Origin: Bathynomus jamesi
Taxonomy: Eukaryota > Arthropoda > Malacostraca > Isopoda > Cirolanidae
DNA length: 64,000 nucleotides
NCBI GenBank assembly: GCA_023014485.1
Contig: JAJOZX010000196.1
Coordinates: 1,733,501-1,797,500 of the forward strand
Direction: 5' to 3'
The notes under the pieces were generated by a model. That model saw only the letters and a list, made by a program, of their open reading frames with translations. It did not search any database and was not told the origin of the DNA. Position numbers and translations under genes: made by a program. Shown here piece after piece: positions 54,567 to 64,000 of the stretch (within the stretch, counting starts at the first letter, position 1; every line of letters starts with the position of its first letter).

Positions 54567-55203
54567 TTAACAATGAATAATTCCTATATTCCTATATTTT
54601 TATATTCATATAATACTTATATTCATATGTATGTACGTCTTATATTCAGTTTTACATATAGAGTCCAAATTCGCATAACGCTGACGAAGTTCGGATAAAA
54701 TTTTTGATTCGCTTTCTATTTTATTTCTGCTGAATGATTGGTGAATTATTTCTTTTTAAATTATTTAATAATTTTTTTAGATTTAGCTTTATAATGTAAT
54801 CTTTTTAAATTCTGCAATGTTCGTTTTCTGTATATATTCTCTCTTCGCTGTTAAAAATGAAGTCATGTCTTGCTTAACGTTTAATTTTAAATCTTCATAT
54901 ATGAACCTTTTCATTTCATTTCATTTTCGTCATTTCACTTCATTTCACTAATCTCATACCATTTCACTCATTTCATTTACTCTCAGCTTCTCTGGGAAAA
55001 AAATCTGAGCAGGTGCCTCTTACGCTAACCGCTAAAATGACCGCAAAGTTTCCTTTTGACCTAAATCCTTCCATTCAGCTCGACAAAACCTCGCTTGAGT
55101 CCAAATGTTAATAATATTACGCTTATTACTACTCAAATTAAAAACTTTATTTATACTAAAGGCAAGAGAGAGAGAGAGGACCACACACACACACACACAC
55201 ACA

Positions 55204-55260
<57 letters not shown>
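54489..55260. other. Microsatellites and gene-free AT-rich DNA
   Basis: (TA)n and (TG)n at 54489-54560, a gene-free stretch with TTTCATT-type short repeats at 54905-54980, then (GA), (CA)n at 55182-55205 and a long (TA)n at 55208-55260. Confidence 0.7.
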
Positions 55261-55264
<4 letters not shown>

Positions 55265-55711
55265 GGTACAAATTACAATAATAATACCTAGCCCTTTTTC
55301 ACCGAATTGTTCATTCTAACAATGGTCAAGCTTTTCACACCGCCTTAGACCCACGGTTTAACGTGGAAACCGAATTCGCTTTTCTTTTTAAAAAAATATA
55401 AATAAAGGAATGGATATATTTATAATTTCCTTATTATAAAATCCTCTCGCCGAATTGTTCGTTCTAACAATGGTCAAGCTTTTCACACCGCCTTAGACCC
55501 ACAGTTTAACGTGGAAACCGAATACTCTTTTCTTTTTCAAAAAATATAAATAAATGAATGGATATATTTATAATTTTTCTATTATAAAATCCTCTCGAAT
55601 ACACTAGTAATAATAATTAACTGTTTCTCGCCGAATTGTTCATTTTGACAAAGGTCAAACCATTTAACTCAGCCATAGACCTACAGTTTAACATGGAATC
55701 GCTGCAGCGGC
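55261..55711 (+). repeat. Polinton left TIR with internal tandem duplication
   Basis: Matches 63662-63973 inverted. It contains two 148-bp tandem copies (55302-55449 and 55450-55597), whereas the right TIR has one, and a diverged third partial copy from about 55628. The recurring core is ccgaattgttcattctaaca with gacccacagtttaacgtgg. The first coding ATG (55693) lies inside the TIR. Confidence 0.92.
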
Positions 55712-55991
55712 TGAAATTTGCTGAAAGCTCTCAGTCCCCAGACATGTGCTATATTTACAGTAATATAGTGGAGCACCAGTTTGTTGTGGATACCCAGGCA
55801 CGCCTGCTACGCATTGCCCACATCCCCAACCACAGAGGAACGAGTTCGAGTATTACATATGACAGACCCCATTATGTGAATGTCGCAACTAATCTAATAA
55901 CCAATATCTCAATATATATATAAGAACGATTGAGGGTGAAAACTTCCCATTCGGTAACGGGAGCTTAACAGTGAAGCTACACTTTCGACGC
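55693..55991 (+). pseudogene. Polinton virion-protein gene (minor capsid type), tentative
   Basis: The frame starts at ATG 55693 within the TIR and reads MCYIYSNIVEHQFVV and YVNVATNLITNISIYI. A slip at the tatatata run near 55912-55922 follows, then a strand-rich end (GNGSLTVKLHF). The last part resembles the small jelly-roll-like or penton-type virion proteins of Polintons, which end with a similar strand. The slip probably reflects dinucleotide expansion. Assignment to the minor capsid role is inference from position and pattern. Confidence 0.5.
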
Positions 55992-56002
55992 ACTGAGTTA
56001 TA

Positions 56003-56386
56003 ATGGATAGAAAGCCACTCACCGTCTATCGAGGGGTGAGATACCAGCGTGGTAGTGGACTTGGGTCCATTTTTTCATCCATACTACGTACGGCTGTTCC
56101 TTTGCTGAAGAGGGGTGCCAGATACCTCGGAAGGAAAGCGCCACAATCAGATCTTAACACTGCAGAAGGCATATTGGCTGGCAAATTTAACCTAAAGAAG
56201 CTCTAAAAAAACATTTAAAACGTACACAGGACGAAATCATCAAAGATGCAAAGAGAAAAATGCGTGGTGGTGGGAAGAAGAAGAGAGCTGTCCAGAAGAA
56301 GGGATCACGTGGCATTAAACGTAAAAGGATATCAAGAAAGAAGTGCTGTAAGCGAATGAAGCCTATGGTTGACCACTTTTTTGACT
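56003..56386 (+). pseudogene. Polinton small basic protein, tentative
   Basis: From ATG 56003 the product contains RGSGLGSIFSSILRTAVPLL, a hydrophobic Gly/Ile-rich segment seen in small Polinton and adenovirus-type core or membrane-active proteins. A frame change near 56205 leads to a strongly basic C-terminus with KKKRA and KRKRISRKK clusters. Position just before the major capsid gene is typical. Exact role unknown. Confidence 0.5.
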
Positions 56387-56468
56387 GATATAAGCTAAGG
56401 ACATTGATCTCATGAATCATAGTTTGTTTACTACTTGTCGAGAGAGGAGGCACTATTTCTAACTCGTC

Positions 56469-57769
56469 ATGGCACGCTTCATCCACCCGTGTAGTTCACA
56501 ATGCTGTAAATCGGAACTATCTCTCTTTGAGATGCATCCAACTCAAGTTTCTATTGAACACAGTGACTTTATTACAATTAACCCTTTAAACACATTAGTT
56601 CCCCGAGTGCTCCTATAGAATTCGTGATACCCAGCTCGGGCCCTTACGTTTTTGATCCAAGCTGTGTGCACATGTACGCTAAGCTACGTATAGTCCATTC
56701 TGATGGAACGGACTGCGGTGACAAATATGCTGTATACCCTGAAACAAACTTTCTGCACTCCATATTCAACCAGTGTGACGTATATTTAAATCAGGCCAAC
56801 ATATCGTCAGGCACGGGATACTGTCATCTACGAACCTATCTGGAAAATGTCCTCAACTTTTCCAAAGAAGCGAAGGCTACCTTTTTAAGTGCGGAGGGAG
56901 ATTATCAAACTAAAGAAGAAAGTAGTATAAAGGACAAATTTTAAAATTCTAAAAAGAAGATATACGAGTGTTTTGGACGTCTGCATACAGATTTCACTTT
57001 CCAGGAGAAGTTGCTTGTGAATGGGGTGGATATGAAAATAAAGCTCACCCGCACGAGTCCTGAGATCTGCTTAAATCTGGATGCTGATGAAGAAGAGGGA
57101 GCAAAACCCATTGTGGTTCACATTATGGAGACATACCTCCGCGTACGACGAGTGAAATTAAGTTCACCAAAACAATTAGAAATTGAGAAAAATTTACTAA
57201 ACGCTAGAGTGAAATACCCTATTAACAGAGTACAAATCAAACTCTATACGGTGCCTGCAGGGTTGGCATCGAAACAGATAGAAAACATCGCCCTTGGAAA
57301 TCTTCCTAAAAGGATATTAATCGGAATGCAGAACCATGCTTCGGTGAATGGAAAATATAAAAAGAGTGCCTTTAAATTCGAGAATTTTGGACTTAAAAAT
57401 ATAACTCTATACGTTACTGGTATTGCGTTGGGAGGAACATTGAATACGGACTATTTATCAGACGCTGTGTTACCTCTTTGCCCGAGAGCCGAGAGTAATC
57501 TGGCCCATATTGCAGGTGATTGTGATGAGCTCGGTAATGGGGTAACGCAGAAAGAATTCATTGATCAATTTAACCTTTATCCGTTTGACATTACGCCTGA
57601 CTTATCTGCTAGCGTAAATAAGCATTTAAGTCCACAACAGATCTGAAACATCTCAGTGAGGTTGGAATTCACCAAGCCTATAGACGCGCCTATTAGTGTA
57701 CTAGTATACCTCGAGTTGCAAGCCCTAATAAAAGTAGATAGATTTAGGAGCGTTATCACTGACTTTTAA
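56469..57769 (+). pseudogene. Polinton major capsid protein (double jelly roll)
   Basis: The N-terminal part from ATG 56469 reads CKSELSLFEMHPTQVSIEHS. A frame change near 56612 follows, then the first jelly-roll strands (EFVIPSSGPYVFD, FLHSIFNQCDVYLNQANIS, TGYCHLRTYLENVLNFS). A TAA at 56942 and a TGA near 57644 interrupt it. The second half includes YLRVRRVKLSSP, KRILIGMQNHASVNG and KFENFGLKNITLYV. This is the capsid protein family annotated in animals as 'uncharacterized protein F54H12.2-like'. It would form the virion shell. About 430 codons, near the usual length; three breaks make it inactive. Confidence 0.85.
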
Positions 57770-57770
57770 A

Positions 57771-58250
57771 ATGGATGCGAATGCACTTCAGAGAGTAATG
57801 AATAGTGAACGAATCACACGTTCCAAATTTATCGGTATGTTTGCGAAGAATGAAACATTGAGTTTGCCAACTACGCGAGAATGCGGTAGTCTTATTGTGA
57901 ACACAGATGTCATCGGTAATGTAGGGATTCATTGGTTTGCAATCTAATTTTAAAATAGGGACCGCCTGTACTATTTTGATTCACTCGGTACTCAACCCTG
58001 GATTGACCCTGTTATTGTAAAATTTCTCGCTCAGTTACATATCCCCGAAGTTGTATGGAACCCGTTTCGATTACAAGGATATTTTATTAATACTTGTGGA
58101 ATGTACTGCATTTCATTTCTCATGCATATGTCACGTGGTAAAGAATTTATAAAGTTTTTAAATTTATTCGACCCGTGTCACACTCAACGAAACGATGAAA
58201 TGGTATGCAGACAGATAAAAAGCCGTTTTCCAATTGTGCGTACTCGTTGA
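57771..58250 (+). pseudogene. Polinton maturation cysteine protease (adenain/Ulp1 fold)
   Basis: From ATG 57771: LQRVMNSERITRSKFIGMF, GIHWFAI (catalytic His), YYFDSLGTQPW (Asp), NPFRLQG (oxyanion Gln), INTCGMYCISFLMHMSRG (nucleophile Cys), ending at a TGA at 58248-58250. Two stops follow the His motif within six codons; otherwise all catalytic positions are kept. It would process capsid precursors. The Tc1 element begins at the next base. Confidence 0.85.
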
Positions 58251-59826
58251 TTTAAGGGTCAAAGGAAATTTTTTGATCATTTTTGTAAGTATGTCTTTTT
58301 AAGCCAGATAGGGTTAGAATATCCCCCTTTGGGTTGTCATTTGGACTATAGACATCACGTTATTATGGGACATGCAATCATTGCACTTATCTTTAGAAAC
58401 TTTTTAAGTTAACCCAGATTTCCTTTTGATAGATTTGAAGCACGAACTTAGTCAGACTAAACTGACAAACTGCCTCGAAACACCCATTGTGACACCTCAT
58501 GCACCATTTGCACGTGTTTTGCATGAGTGTCATTCCATGCATGCCAGTTTTAGCAATAAAAGGGCTGAGCATTTTCCATTCATCATCACTTGAAATTTGA
58601 AGATGGTTCGACGACAACTCAGCATCCAAGACAGGGGAAGGGCCATTGGCTGGCTACAAGATGGACAAACTCAGAGAACTGTGGCTCAGCGTCTAAATGT
58701 AAGCCAAAGCGTTATCGGCAGACTCTGGCAGAGGTTCAGGACAACTAATGCTGTTCAGAATCGCCCCCGTTCTGGAAGACCCCGATCAACAACAGCACGA
58801 GAAGACCGCTTCCTGATGATAACGGCGTTGCGACAGCGCTTTGTGACCGCACGGCATCTTCGGGATCAACTCAGAGCTGTCAGAGGCACCAGCGTGTCCG
58901 ACCAGACCATTAGGAATCGTCTGCGAGACCGAGGTTTGCGATGCCGGCGTCCTGCAGTCCGACCACCGCTACTTGACCGTCACAGAAGGGCTCGCCGAGA
59001 TTGGTGCCGACGTCATATCCGGTGGAACCGTGGTCAGTGGGCAGAGACAATGTTCACAGATGAGTCACGCTTCTCGCTCCAGTTCAATGATGGCCGGGCT
59101 CGTGTTTATCGTCGTCAAGGAGAGAGATCTGCTGATGTCAACGTTGCTCAACGTCTACCATTTGGAGGATGAAGTGTGATGGTGTGGGCGGGGATATCCA
59201 TGAACCACAGAACCCCTCTGTACGTCGTCAACGGAAATTTGACTGGTCAGCGTTATCTCAACGAGATTGTTCAACCTCTGGTAATTCCACTTCTGCAGCG
59301 GATTGGACCAGGAGCTTGGTTTCAGGACGACAACGCAAGACCTCATCGTGCCAGGGTGGTGACCGACTTCCTGCAGGAGCAGAACGTTCAGCACATGGAT
59401 TGGCCTGCATATTCACCCGACTTATCACCCATTGAGCATGCGTGGGATGAACTAGGGCGGCGAGTTCGATCACATCACGTCCCTGCCGTCAACCTCCGGC
59501 AACTGGCTCAGCGATTAGTCGCAGAATGGCAAGCGATCCCTCAACGTTATTTCCAACGCCTGATGAACAGCATGCGCCAACGTTGTCAAGAATGTGTGAA
59601 TGCTAACGGTGGCTACACCAGTTACTGAAGCTTCTGCGACTTGTGTGAACATCATTTTGGGGGGTGCATGACTTTTTTTCATTAGGGTAATAAACTAGTG
59701 TCTACTCAAAAGTTTTTGTTTTGTGTTTTCTGTTCTTGAGCCATCAAAGAATTATTTTGTCATTAGTCGTCACCATTTTAGCTCGTTAGCTTATATTTAT
59801 ATGCACAAATATTTTTGACCCTTAAC
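58251..59826 (+). mobile_element. Tc1-like element in the Polinton
   Basis: The ends share ttaagggtcaaa (58252) and its inverse tttgaccctta (to about 59823). About 1.57 kb long; it holds a nearly intact transposase. It is inserted exactly behind the protease stop. Confidence 0.8.
58603..59628 (+). pseudogene. Tc1-family transposase (DD34E) with one stop codon
   Basis: A single frame from ATG 58603 to TGA 59626-59628 would give 341 residues, interrupted only by TGA at 59170-59172 where GGA is expected (before SVMVWAGIS). The DNA-binding region is complete (GWLQDGQTQRTVAQRLNVSQ, RSGRPRSTTARED). Catalytic motifs: MFTDESRFSLQF, FQDDNARPHRARVV, YSPDLSPIEHAWDELGRRV, with 34 residues between the second Asp and the Glu. 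The end ECVNANGGYTSY is normal. It is the youngest-looking insertion in this Polinton. Higher GC than its surroundings fits recent arrival. Confidence 0.92.
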
Positions 59827-59851
59827 TTCTTTTGAGTAGTATATATATATA

Positions 59852-60770
59852 CAGGGTGTCCCAGAATTAACTATCTATTTCAATGAAATCGGACAAATTT
59901 TTTAAAAACACACTTTTATTTATGTTTATCATGTTTAATATGTGTTAAAAATGTATAAATTTCTAAATTTTTTTCATAATTTTATTTTCATAATTTTTTC
60001 ATTATCTGGTCCAATGAAAGACCGTCTGAAGTCATAGAATGGCAAAGAGACTCTCCAAAAGTTAACGTATGGCTTGGAATGACCAAATCCAAAATTTATG
60101 GCCCATTCTTCTTTGCGAAAGCAACTGTAACAGGTACCGTCTACCTTGATATGCTTCAGCAGTTTCTCGAACCACAGCTTCTTGATGATGGCATTCTTGA
60201 TAATGTTGTTTCAACAAGAAGCATTGATCTTTTGGCGATAAACCTTTGTTTTTATGAAACCCCATGCAAAGAAATCCAGGGGTGTCAAATCCGGAGAACG
60301 CGGAGGCCAAGGTCGAGGTCCTCCACGTCCAATCCACCGATTCGGAAGGCGTCTGTTGAGGTATTCTCGAACAATTAGAGCATAATGACATGGTGCTCCA
60401 TCTTGTTGAAACACAACATTATCAAGAATGCCATCATGAAGAAGCTGTGGTTCGAGAAACTGCTGAAGCATATCAAGGTAGACGGTACCTGTTACAGTTG
60501 CTTCCGCAAAGAAGAATGGGCCATAAATTTTGGATTTGGTCATTCCAAGCAACACGTTAACTTTTGGAGAGTCTCTTTGCCATTCTATGACTTCAGACGG
60601 TCTTTCATTGGACCAGATAATGAAAAAATTATGAAAATAAAATTATGAAAAAAATTTAGAAATTTATACATTTTTAACACATATTAAACATGATAAACAT
60701 AAATAAAAGTGTGTTTTTAAAAAATTTGTCCGATTTCATTGAAATAGATAGTTAATTCTGGGACACCCTG
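59852..60770. mobile_element. Fold-back mariner (DD41D family)
   Basis: TA|CAGGGTGTCCCAGAATTAAC at the left (59850) and its inverse at the right (ending 60770). Arms of about 370 bp (59852-60221 and 60402-60770) flank a 180-bp spacer. Both arms carry the same transposase segment in opposite orientation. Inserted into Polinton DNA. Confidence 0.92.
60211..60555 (-). pseudogene. mariner transposase, catalytic half in the fold-back
   Basis: Minus strand: MTKSKIYGPFFFAEATVTGT, LDMLQQFLEPQLL, NVVFQQDGAPCHYALIV (second Asp), WIGRGGPRPWPPRSPDLTPL then DFFAWGFIKTKVYRQK (third Asp, 41 residues later). The mirror arm on plus (60079-60220) repeats the first part. The DNA-binding domain and C-terminal end are missing. 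Confidence 0.88.
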
Positions 60771-60910
60771 TATATATATATATATATATATTTGTAACGA
60801 TAGTTTGTATATTCTGTAGTTTAAGATGGTTATTGTACTGATTTCTTCCATTTAATAAACTGATGAAAATACATTGTGTCTTCCCTCAAAAAAGAACGAA
60901 AAACACTTAC

Positions 60911-61024
60911 ATTATTTCGATGTGACATTCATTGTGCTGACTGTTCGGTATATCCTCCGTATTCAGGTCCATGACACGAGGTTCTTCAAAAGATTGTGTA
61001 ACACGTGTCAAATCCTCATCGGAC
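60911..61024 (-). CDS. Exon 2 of an unknown acidic protein
   Basis: A 114-bp exon has an acceptor (ctctctcctttaag) upstream of 61024 and a donor (gtaagtg) after 60911. In the frame joined to exon 1 it reads SDEDLTRVTQSFEEPRVMDL and NTEDIPNSQHNECHIEI, rich in Asp and Glu. Both exons end in the same phase (two bases, AT). No further exon was found before the fold-back mariner. Function unknown. Confidence 0.55.
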
Positions 61025-61294
61025 CTTAAAGGAGAGAGAATAATGTTCATATTGAATCTTTTTTAATAAAAACATATACAGAGTATTCATATTGTAAGAC
61101 AGACCCCATTATGTGAAGATATCTTTGGTTCGCTCAGAGAAGATGATTTAAGAGATAATTCCGAATAACATTTATATAAAAACATACAAAAGATTGCCAT
61201 AAAAAATTGCGATTTTAGCATAATGGCGAGTATCTAAATAAAGTATTTGACGAGATACTACATCCCTCCATATATATATATATATATATAGGTA
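61025..61294. other. Intron part left of the fold-back
   Basis: No coding seen. It includes ttcatattgtaagacagacc near 61085-61104, echoing agacccattatgtgaa-type sequence also near 55865 (gacagaccccattatgtgaa), so some Polinton coding DNA has been duplicated here. Confidence 0.5.
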
Positions 61295-61865
61295 CAGGGT
61301 GTCCGAGAATTATCTGTACAATTTTTGGCTGTTATTAAAAGTCAACCATGAAGTGTAGAAATTCCAGTGCTGTCCCATTTTACAGAGAATCTCATTAAGT
61401 TTTTTCTGATACCAAGTTTTGACAAGTTTTTTAGAAATTCCAGTGTGTCCGAACATTATCTGTACAATTTCATCTTTTAATAAAATTCTTGATAACACGT
61501 AAAATTCTTAAACAAGATTATTTAGAATCTGTATTTTCAAAAGTTTCGTTTATTAAAGTAACGTTGTTACAAACATTCGATATGTGCACCATTAGTGATT
61601 AGCAAAACATCCAATCGATACTCCAAATGTTGCCATGTACGCTGCAGCATATCCACATCAATTCGCTCAATAGCAGCTGTGATTCTTGCTTTTAAATCAT
61701 CAATGTCTGTCACCCGCGTACATTTCTAAAAAACTTGTTAAAACGTGGTATCAGAAAAAACTTAATGAGATTCTCTATAAAATGGGACAACACTGGAATT
61801 TCTACACTTCATGGTTGACTTTTAATAACAGCCAAAAATTGTACAGATAATTCTCGGACACCCGG
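61295..61865. mobile_element. Fold-back mariner remnant
   Basis: The left end TA|CAGGGTGTCCGAGAATTATC (61293) and right end ...gtccgag-inverse to 61865 form arms of about 145 bp (61295-61440 and 61722-61865). A second, diverged terminus (gtgtccgaacattatctgta) starts at about 61445. The spacer encodes the C-terminal end of a mariner transposase on minus (VDMLQRTWQHLEYRLDVLL, then NGAHIECL-type end). Confidence 0.85.
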
Positions 61866-61941
61866 TATATATATATGAAATAATCTTCTTCTGACAGTTG
61901 ATGAATAATTGAATAAAAAAAATACAATTATAGACACTTAC

Positions 61942-62117
61942 ATTTCTATGGTAGTCCCTTGCGCTGGATCGTAAGGAGCGTCATTGCAAATATCATCAAC
62001 GGTTTGCGTTGGAAATAATCCATCACGGTCAATCGCGTTAAAAAGATTAATTGCAGTCAATGCTGCAGTGTCACCATCTTGATCCAAATTCAGAAAAGTG
62101 TAAAGTTCGTGATCCAT
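61942..62117 (-). CDS. Exon 1 of an unknown acidic protein
   Basis: ATG at 62117-62115 opens a 176-bp exon: MDHELYTFLNLDQDGDTAAL, then INLFNAIDRDGLFP and VDDICNDAPYDP, ending TTIE plus two bases at a consensus donor (gtaagtg). The junction with exon 2 restores an open frame. The intron (61025-61941) contains a mariner fold-back. Upstream, 62200-62470 holds tandem repeats that could be its promoter. It may be a Polinton accessory gene, a captured host gene, or a host gene outside a shorter Polinton. No family recognised. Confidence 0.55.
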
Positions 62118-62199
62118 GGCGGAGGTAATGTTTATTCACTGGCAGAGGGAATGTTTATTCACTGGCTAAAATAGCTACTGTTACTCCAAGCTGAAAAAT

Positions 62200-63510
62200 A
62201 TTTCCTTTTATATGCACAATCACCAAGCTCCGCCCCAAAAGACCAAGAGCGGATGTTCGTAATGATTGGTTGTCAGTGTAACTGGGTGGGACTATGATAA
62301 GTTTGTGTACCAATCGTAACACCGATATAACGGGTCCATGCTTTGGACGACTAATGGCATCTTTATATTCTCTCCGTAGATTTAATGCTCAAAAGATTGA
62401 GAGGATGTTCGAAATGATTAGTTGCCAGTGTAACTAGGCGGGGTCTAATTTGTGTACCAATCGTAACACCGATATAACGGGTCCATGCTTTGGACGACTA
62501 ACGGTGTCTTTATATTCTCTCCATAGATTTAATGCTCGTATTACCTCTTGCATTTTCCGCCACGACAATATTTGTATCTATACTTGGTTTTCTCCAATCC
62601 ACCCCTTTAAGCAATATCCCTCGCAACAACCATCTCTATAAAAGATTTCCAGAATGTGCATTATTATTTTTTGCGCCCCTACTAATTGAGTCTCAATTTT
62701 TTCGGATGCATGTTATTTTGCGCCCATACTAAATTTATCCTCAATTTTTCGGATGCCGTTCGTTATAGGAATATATTCATTAGAGTGGTTCAGCTCAGTA
62801 TCGCAGGAAACAAAATTAGCGCCGCTACTCTTTATTACTCTGACATTAACACCACAGTAATATCCTATGATATAAACATCAAATCTAGAAGATTTTTGTG
62901 CATTACCATGTTTTGCGCCCAAACTAAACTCAGCTTTCCCAAGATTGCTATATCCTCTCCGTAGATTTAGTGTTCGTATTACCCCTTGCTGTCTCTACCA
63001 CGTCAAAATTTTCGACAATACTTGGTTTTCACCACCCACCCCTTTATGCAATATTGTTCACAACAATATTTTATTATTTTGCGTCCATACTAAATTGAGT
63101 CCCAATTTTCGGACGCGTTATTTTGCGCCCATACTAAATTGATCCTCAATTTTCCGGATGCCGTTCGTTATAGAAATATATTCATTAGAGTGGTTCAGCT
63201 CAGTATCGCAGGAAACAAAATTAGCGCCGCTACTCTTTATTACTCTGACATTAACACCACAGTAATATCCTATGACATAAATATCAAATCTAGATTGTCT
63301 TTGTGCATATCCCGTTTGGTGATCATACTATTCTCGGATTTTTCCCACGATTGCTATATTCTCTCCGCAGATTTATTGCTCGTGTTACCCCTTGCTGTCT
63401 CTACCACGTCAATATTTGCATCCATGCTTTTCTTGCAGCCCACCCCTTTATGCAATATCGATCACAACAATAGTTTATTATTTTGCTACAATACTAATTG
63501 AGTCTCAACT
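62200..63510. repeat. Subterminal repeat region of the Polinton
   Basis: Several repeat families overlap. A unit of about 145 bp is tandem near 62270-62400 and 62405-62560 (shared: ccaatcgtaacaccgatata, gggtccatgctttggacg). A 140-bp block occurs at 62752-62890 and 63157-63293 (shared: gttcagctcagtatcgcagg, ctctttattactctgacatt). Short motif ttgcgcccatactaaattga recurs about six times. Open frames in the 140-bp blocks repeat the same residues twice and are not convincing genes. Confidence 0.8.
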
Positions 63511-63661
63511 TTGATTAATTAATGTATTCGGTTTGACTTCTCGCGAAGGAGTGTGGTAAAATTTTATTTAGTTATTGAATTTGTTTGGTTGGCTGATAAA
63601 TGGGTACCCTAGGTATCCTACTGGTGGATTAGCCGGCTGTGGAGAGAGTCCGGGCGAAGGC

Positions 63662-63969
63662 ATTTCAGCCGCTGCAGCGATTCGATGTTAAACTGTAGGT
63701 CTATGACTGAGTGAAAATGTTTGACCTTTGTCAAAATGAACAATTCGGTGAGACACAGTTAATTATTATTACTAGTGTATTCGAGAGGATTTTATAATAG
63801 AGAAATTATAAATATATCCATTCCTTTATTTATATTTTTTAAAAAAGAAAAGAGTATTCGGTTTCCACGTTAAACTGTGGGTCTAAGGCGTTGTGAAAAG
63901 CTTGGACATTGTTAGAATGAACAATTCGGTCAAAAGGAGCTAGCTATTATTATTATTGTAATTTGTACC

Positions 63970-63973
<4 letters not shown>
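63662..63973 (-). repeat. Polinton right TIR
   Basis: Inverted match of 55261-55711 with one instead of two 148-bp units. The inner end is atttcagccgctgcagcg, the outer end aatttgtaccaccc. (TA)n follows to the window end. Confidence 0.92.

Positions 63974-64000
<27 letters not shown>
63974..64000. repeat. (TA)n microsatellite, continues past window
   Basis: Mirrors the tract at 55208-55260 on the other side of the Polinton. Confidence 0.9.

Larger units (their letters stand above)
55261..63973. mobile_element. Shortened Polinton/Maverick with both TIRs
   Basis: An 8.7-kb element is bounded by (TA)n and ends with inverted GGGTGGTACAAATTACAAT. The plus strand carries structural genes in the order minor-capsid-like, basic protein, major capsid protein and cysteine protease. 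Polymerase, integrase and ATPase are missing. Three DNA transposons (58251-59826, 59852-60770, 61295-61865) are inserted, so only about 5.6 kb is Polinton DNA; intact Polintons are 15-20 kb. All genes are damaged. Confidence 0.9.

Noticed and set aside
55095..55319. Open frames encoding runs of YIYIYI
   Set aside because: Translations of (TA)n/(CA)n microsatellites; the same applies to similar frames at 24-26 kb, 44.9 kb and 48.7 kb.
62686..63501. Two open frames sharing about 45 identical residues
   Set aside because: The similarity comes from a 140-bp DNA repeat, is equally strong on the other strand, and has no third-position bias visible by eye. Taken as non-coding subterminal repeat.
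55302..63973. CRISPR array or bacterial insertion
   Set aside because: Repeats are long, adjacent and part of TIRs; introns, (TA)n and animal transposons exclude a prokaryotic origin.

Overview
This is eukaryotic, AT-rich, repeat-dominated DNA. Spliced exons, long (TA)n microsatellites and nested transposons of many classes all point to an animal genome. The mix of Polinton/Maverick, Penelope-like, CR1- and Jockey-type LINEs, BEL/Pao, hAT, mariner and Tc1 suggests an arthropod. A decapod crustacean or a chelicerate is my best guess, but the window holds no marker that settles it. Almost everything here is mobile DNA, most of it broken. One mariner (14653-15865) has an uninterrupted transposase and recognisable ends. 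One Tc1-like gene (58603-59628) has a single in-frame stop.

Layout. 1-1.8 kb: ZMYM1/TTF-type hAT. 1.9-14.6 kb: remains of one or more Polintons (integrase, packaging ATPase, protein-primed DNA polymerase B). These are broken up by an inverted array of 268-bp tRNA-like repeats (3.4-5.3 kb), a CR1-like LINE 3' end and two hAT insertions, one of which has a perfect 8-bp target duplication. 14.6-17.8 kb: intact mariner next to a Jockey-like LINE fragment. 17.9-27.5 kb: a run of (TA)n-bounded palindromes, a second tRNA-like array, mariner relics, a transposon with X-box motifs in its ends, and a Penelope-like element (PLE) with a GIY-YIG endonuclease flanked by inverted repeats that carry hammerhead-ribozyme-like motifs. 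A single acylphosphatase-like exon (27084-27210) is the only piece that looks like an ordinary host gene.

27.5-41.4 kb: two members of an unclassified cut-and-paste transposon family. The first is complete, has TTAA flanks and a four-exon gene. The second is interrupted by a nearly 4-kb LINE with an 11-bp target duplication. Two hAT elements lie between them. 41.8-54.5 kb: BEL/Pao integrase, mariner, two LINEs, a fold-back mariner carrying a nested hAT MITE, and a Tc1 element with DD38E spacing.

55.26-63.97 kb: a shortened Polinton with recognisable terminal inverted repeats, capsid and protease genes, three DNA-transposon insertions and a two-exon acidic gene of unknown function on the minus strand.

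The recurring theme is that (TA)n tracts act as landing sites or boundaries for nearly every element. Several unrelated families (PLE, mariner, tRNA-like repeat) appear as fold-back palindromes. Seven hammerhead-like motifs were found, all in PLE-type repeats.
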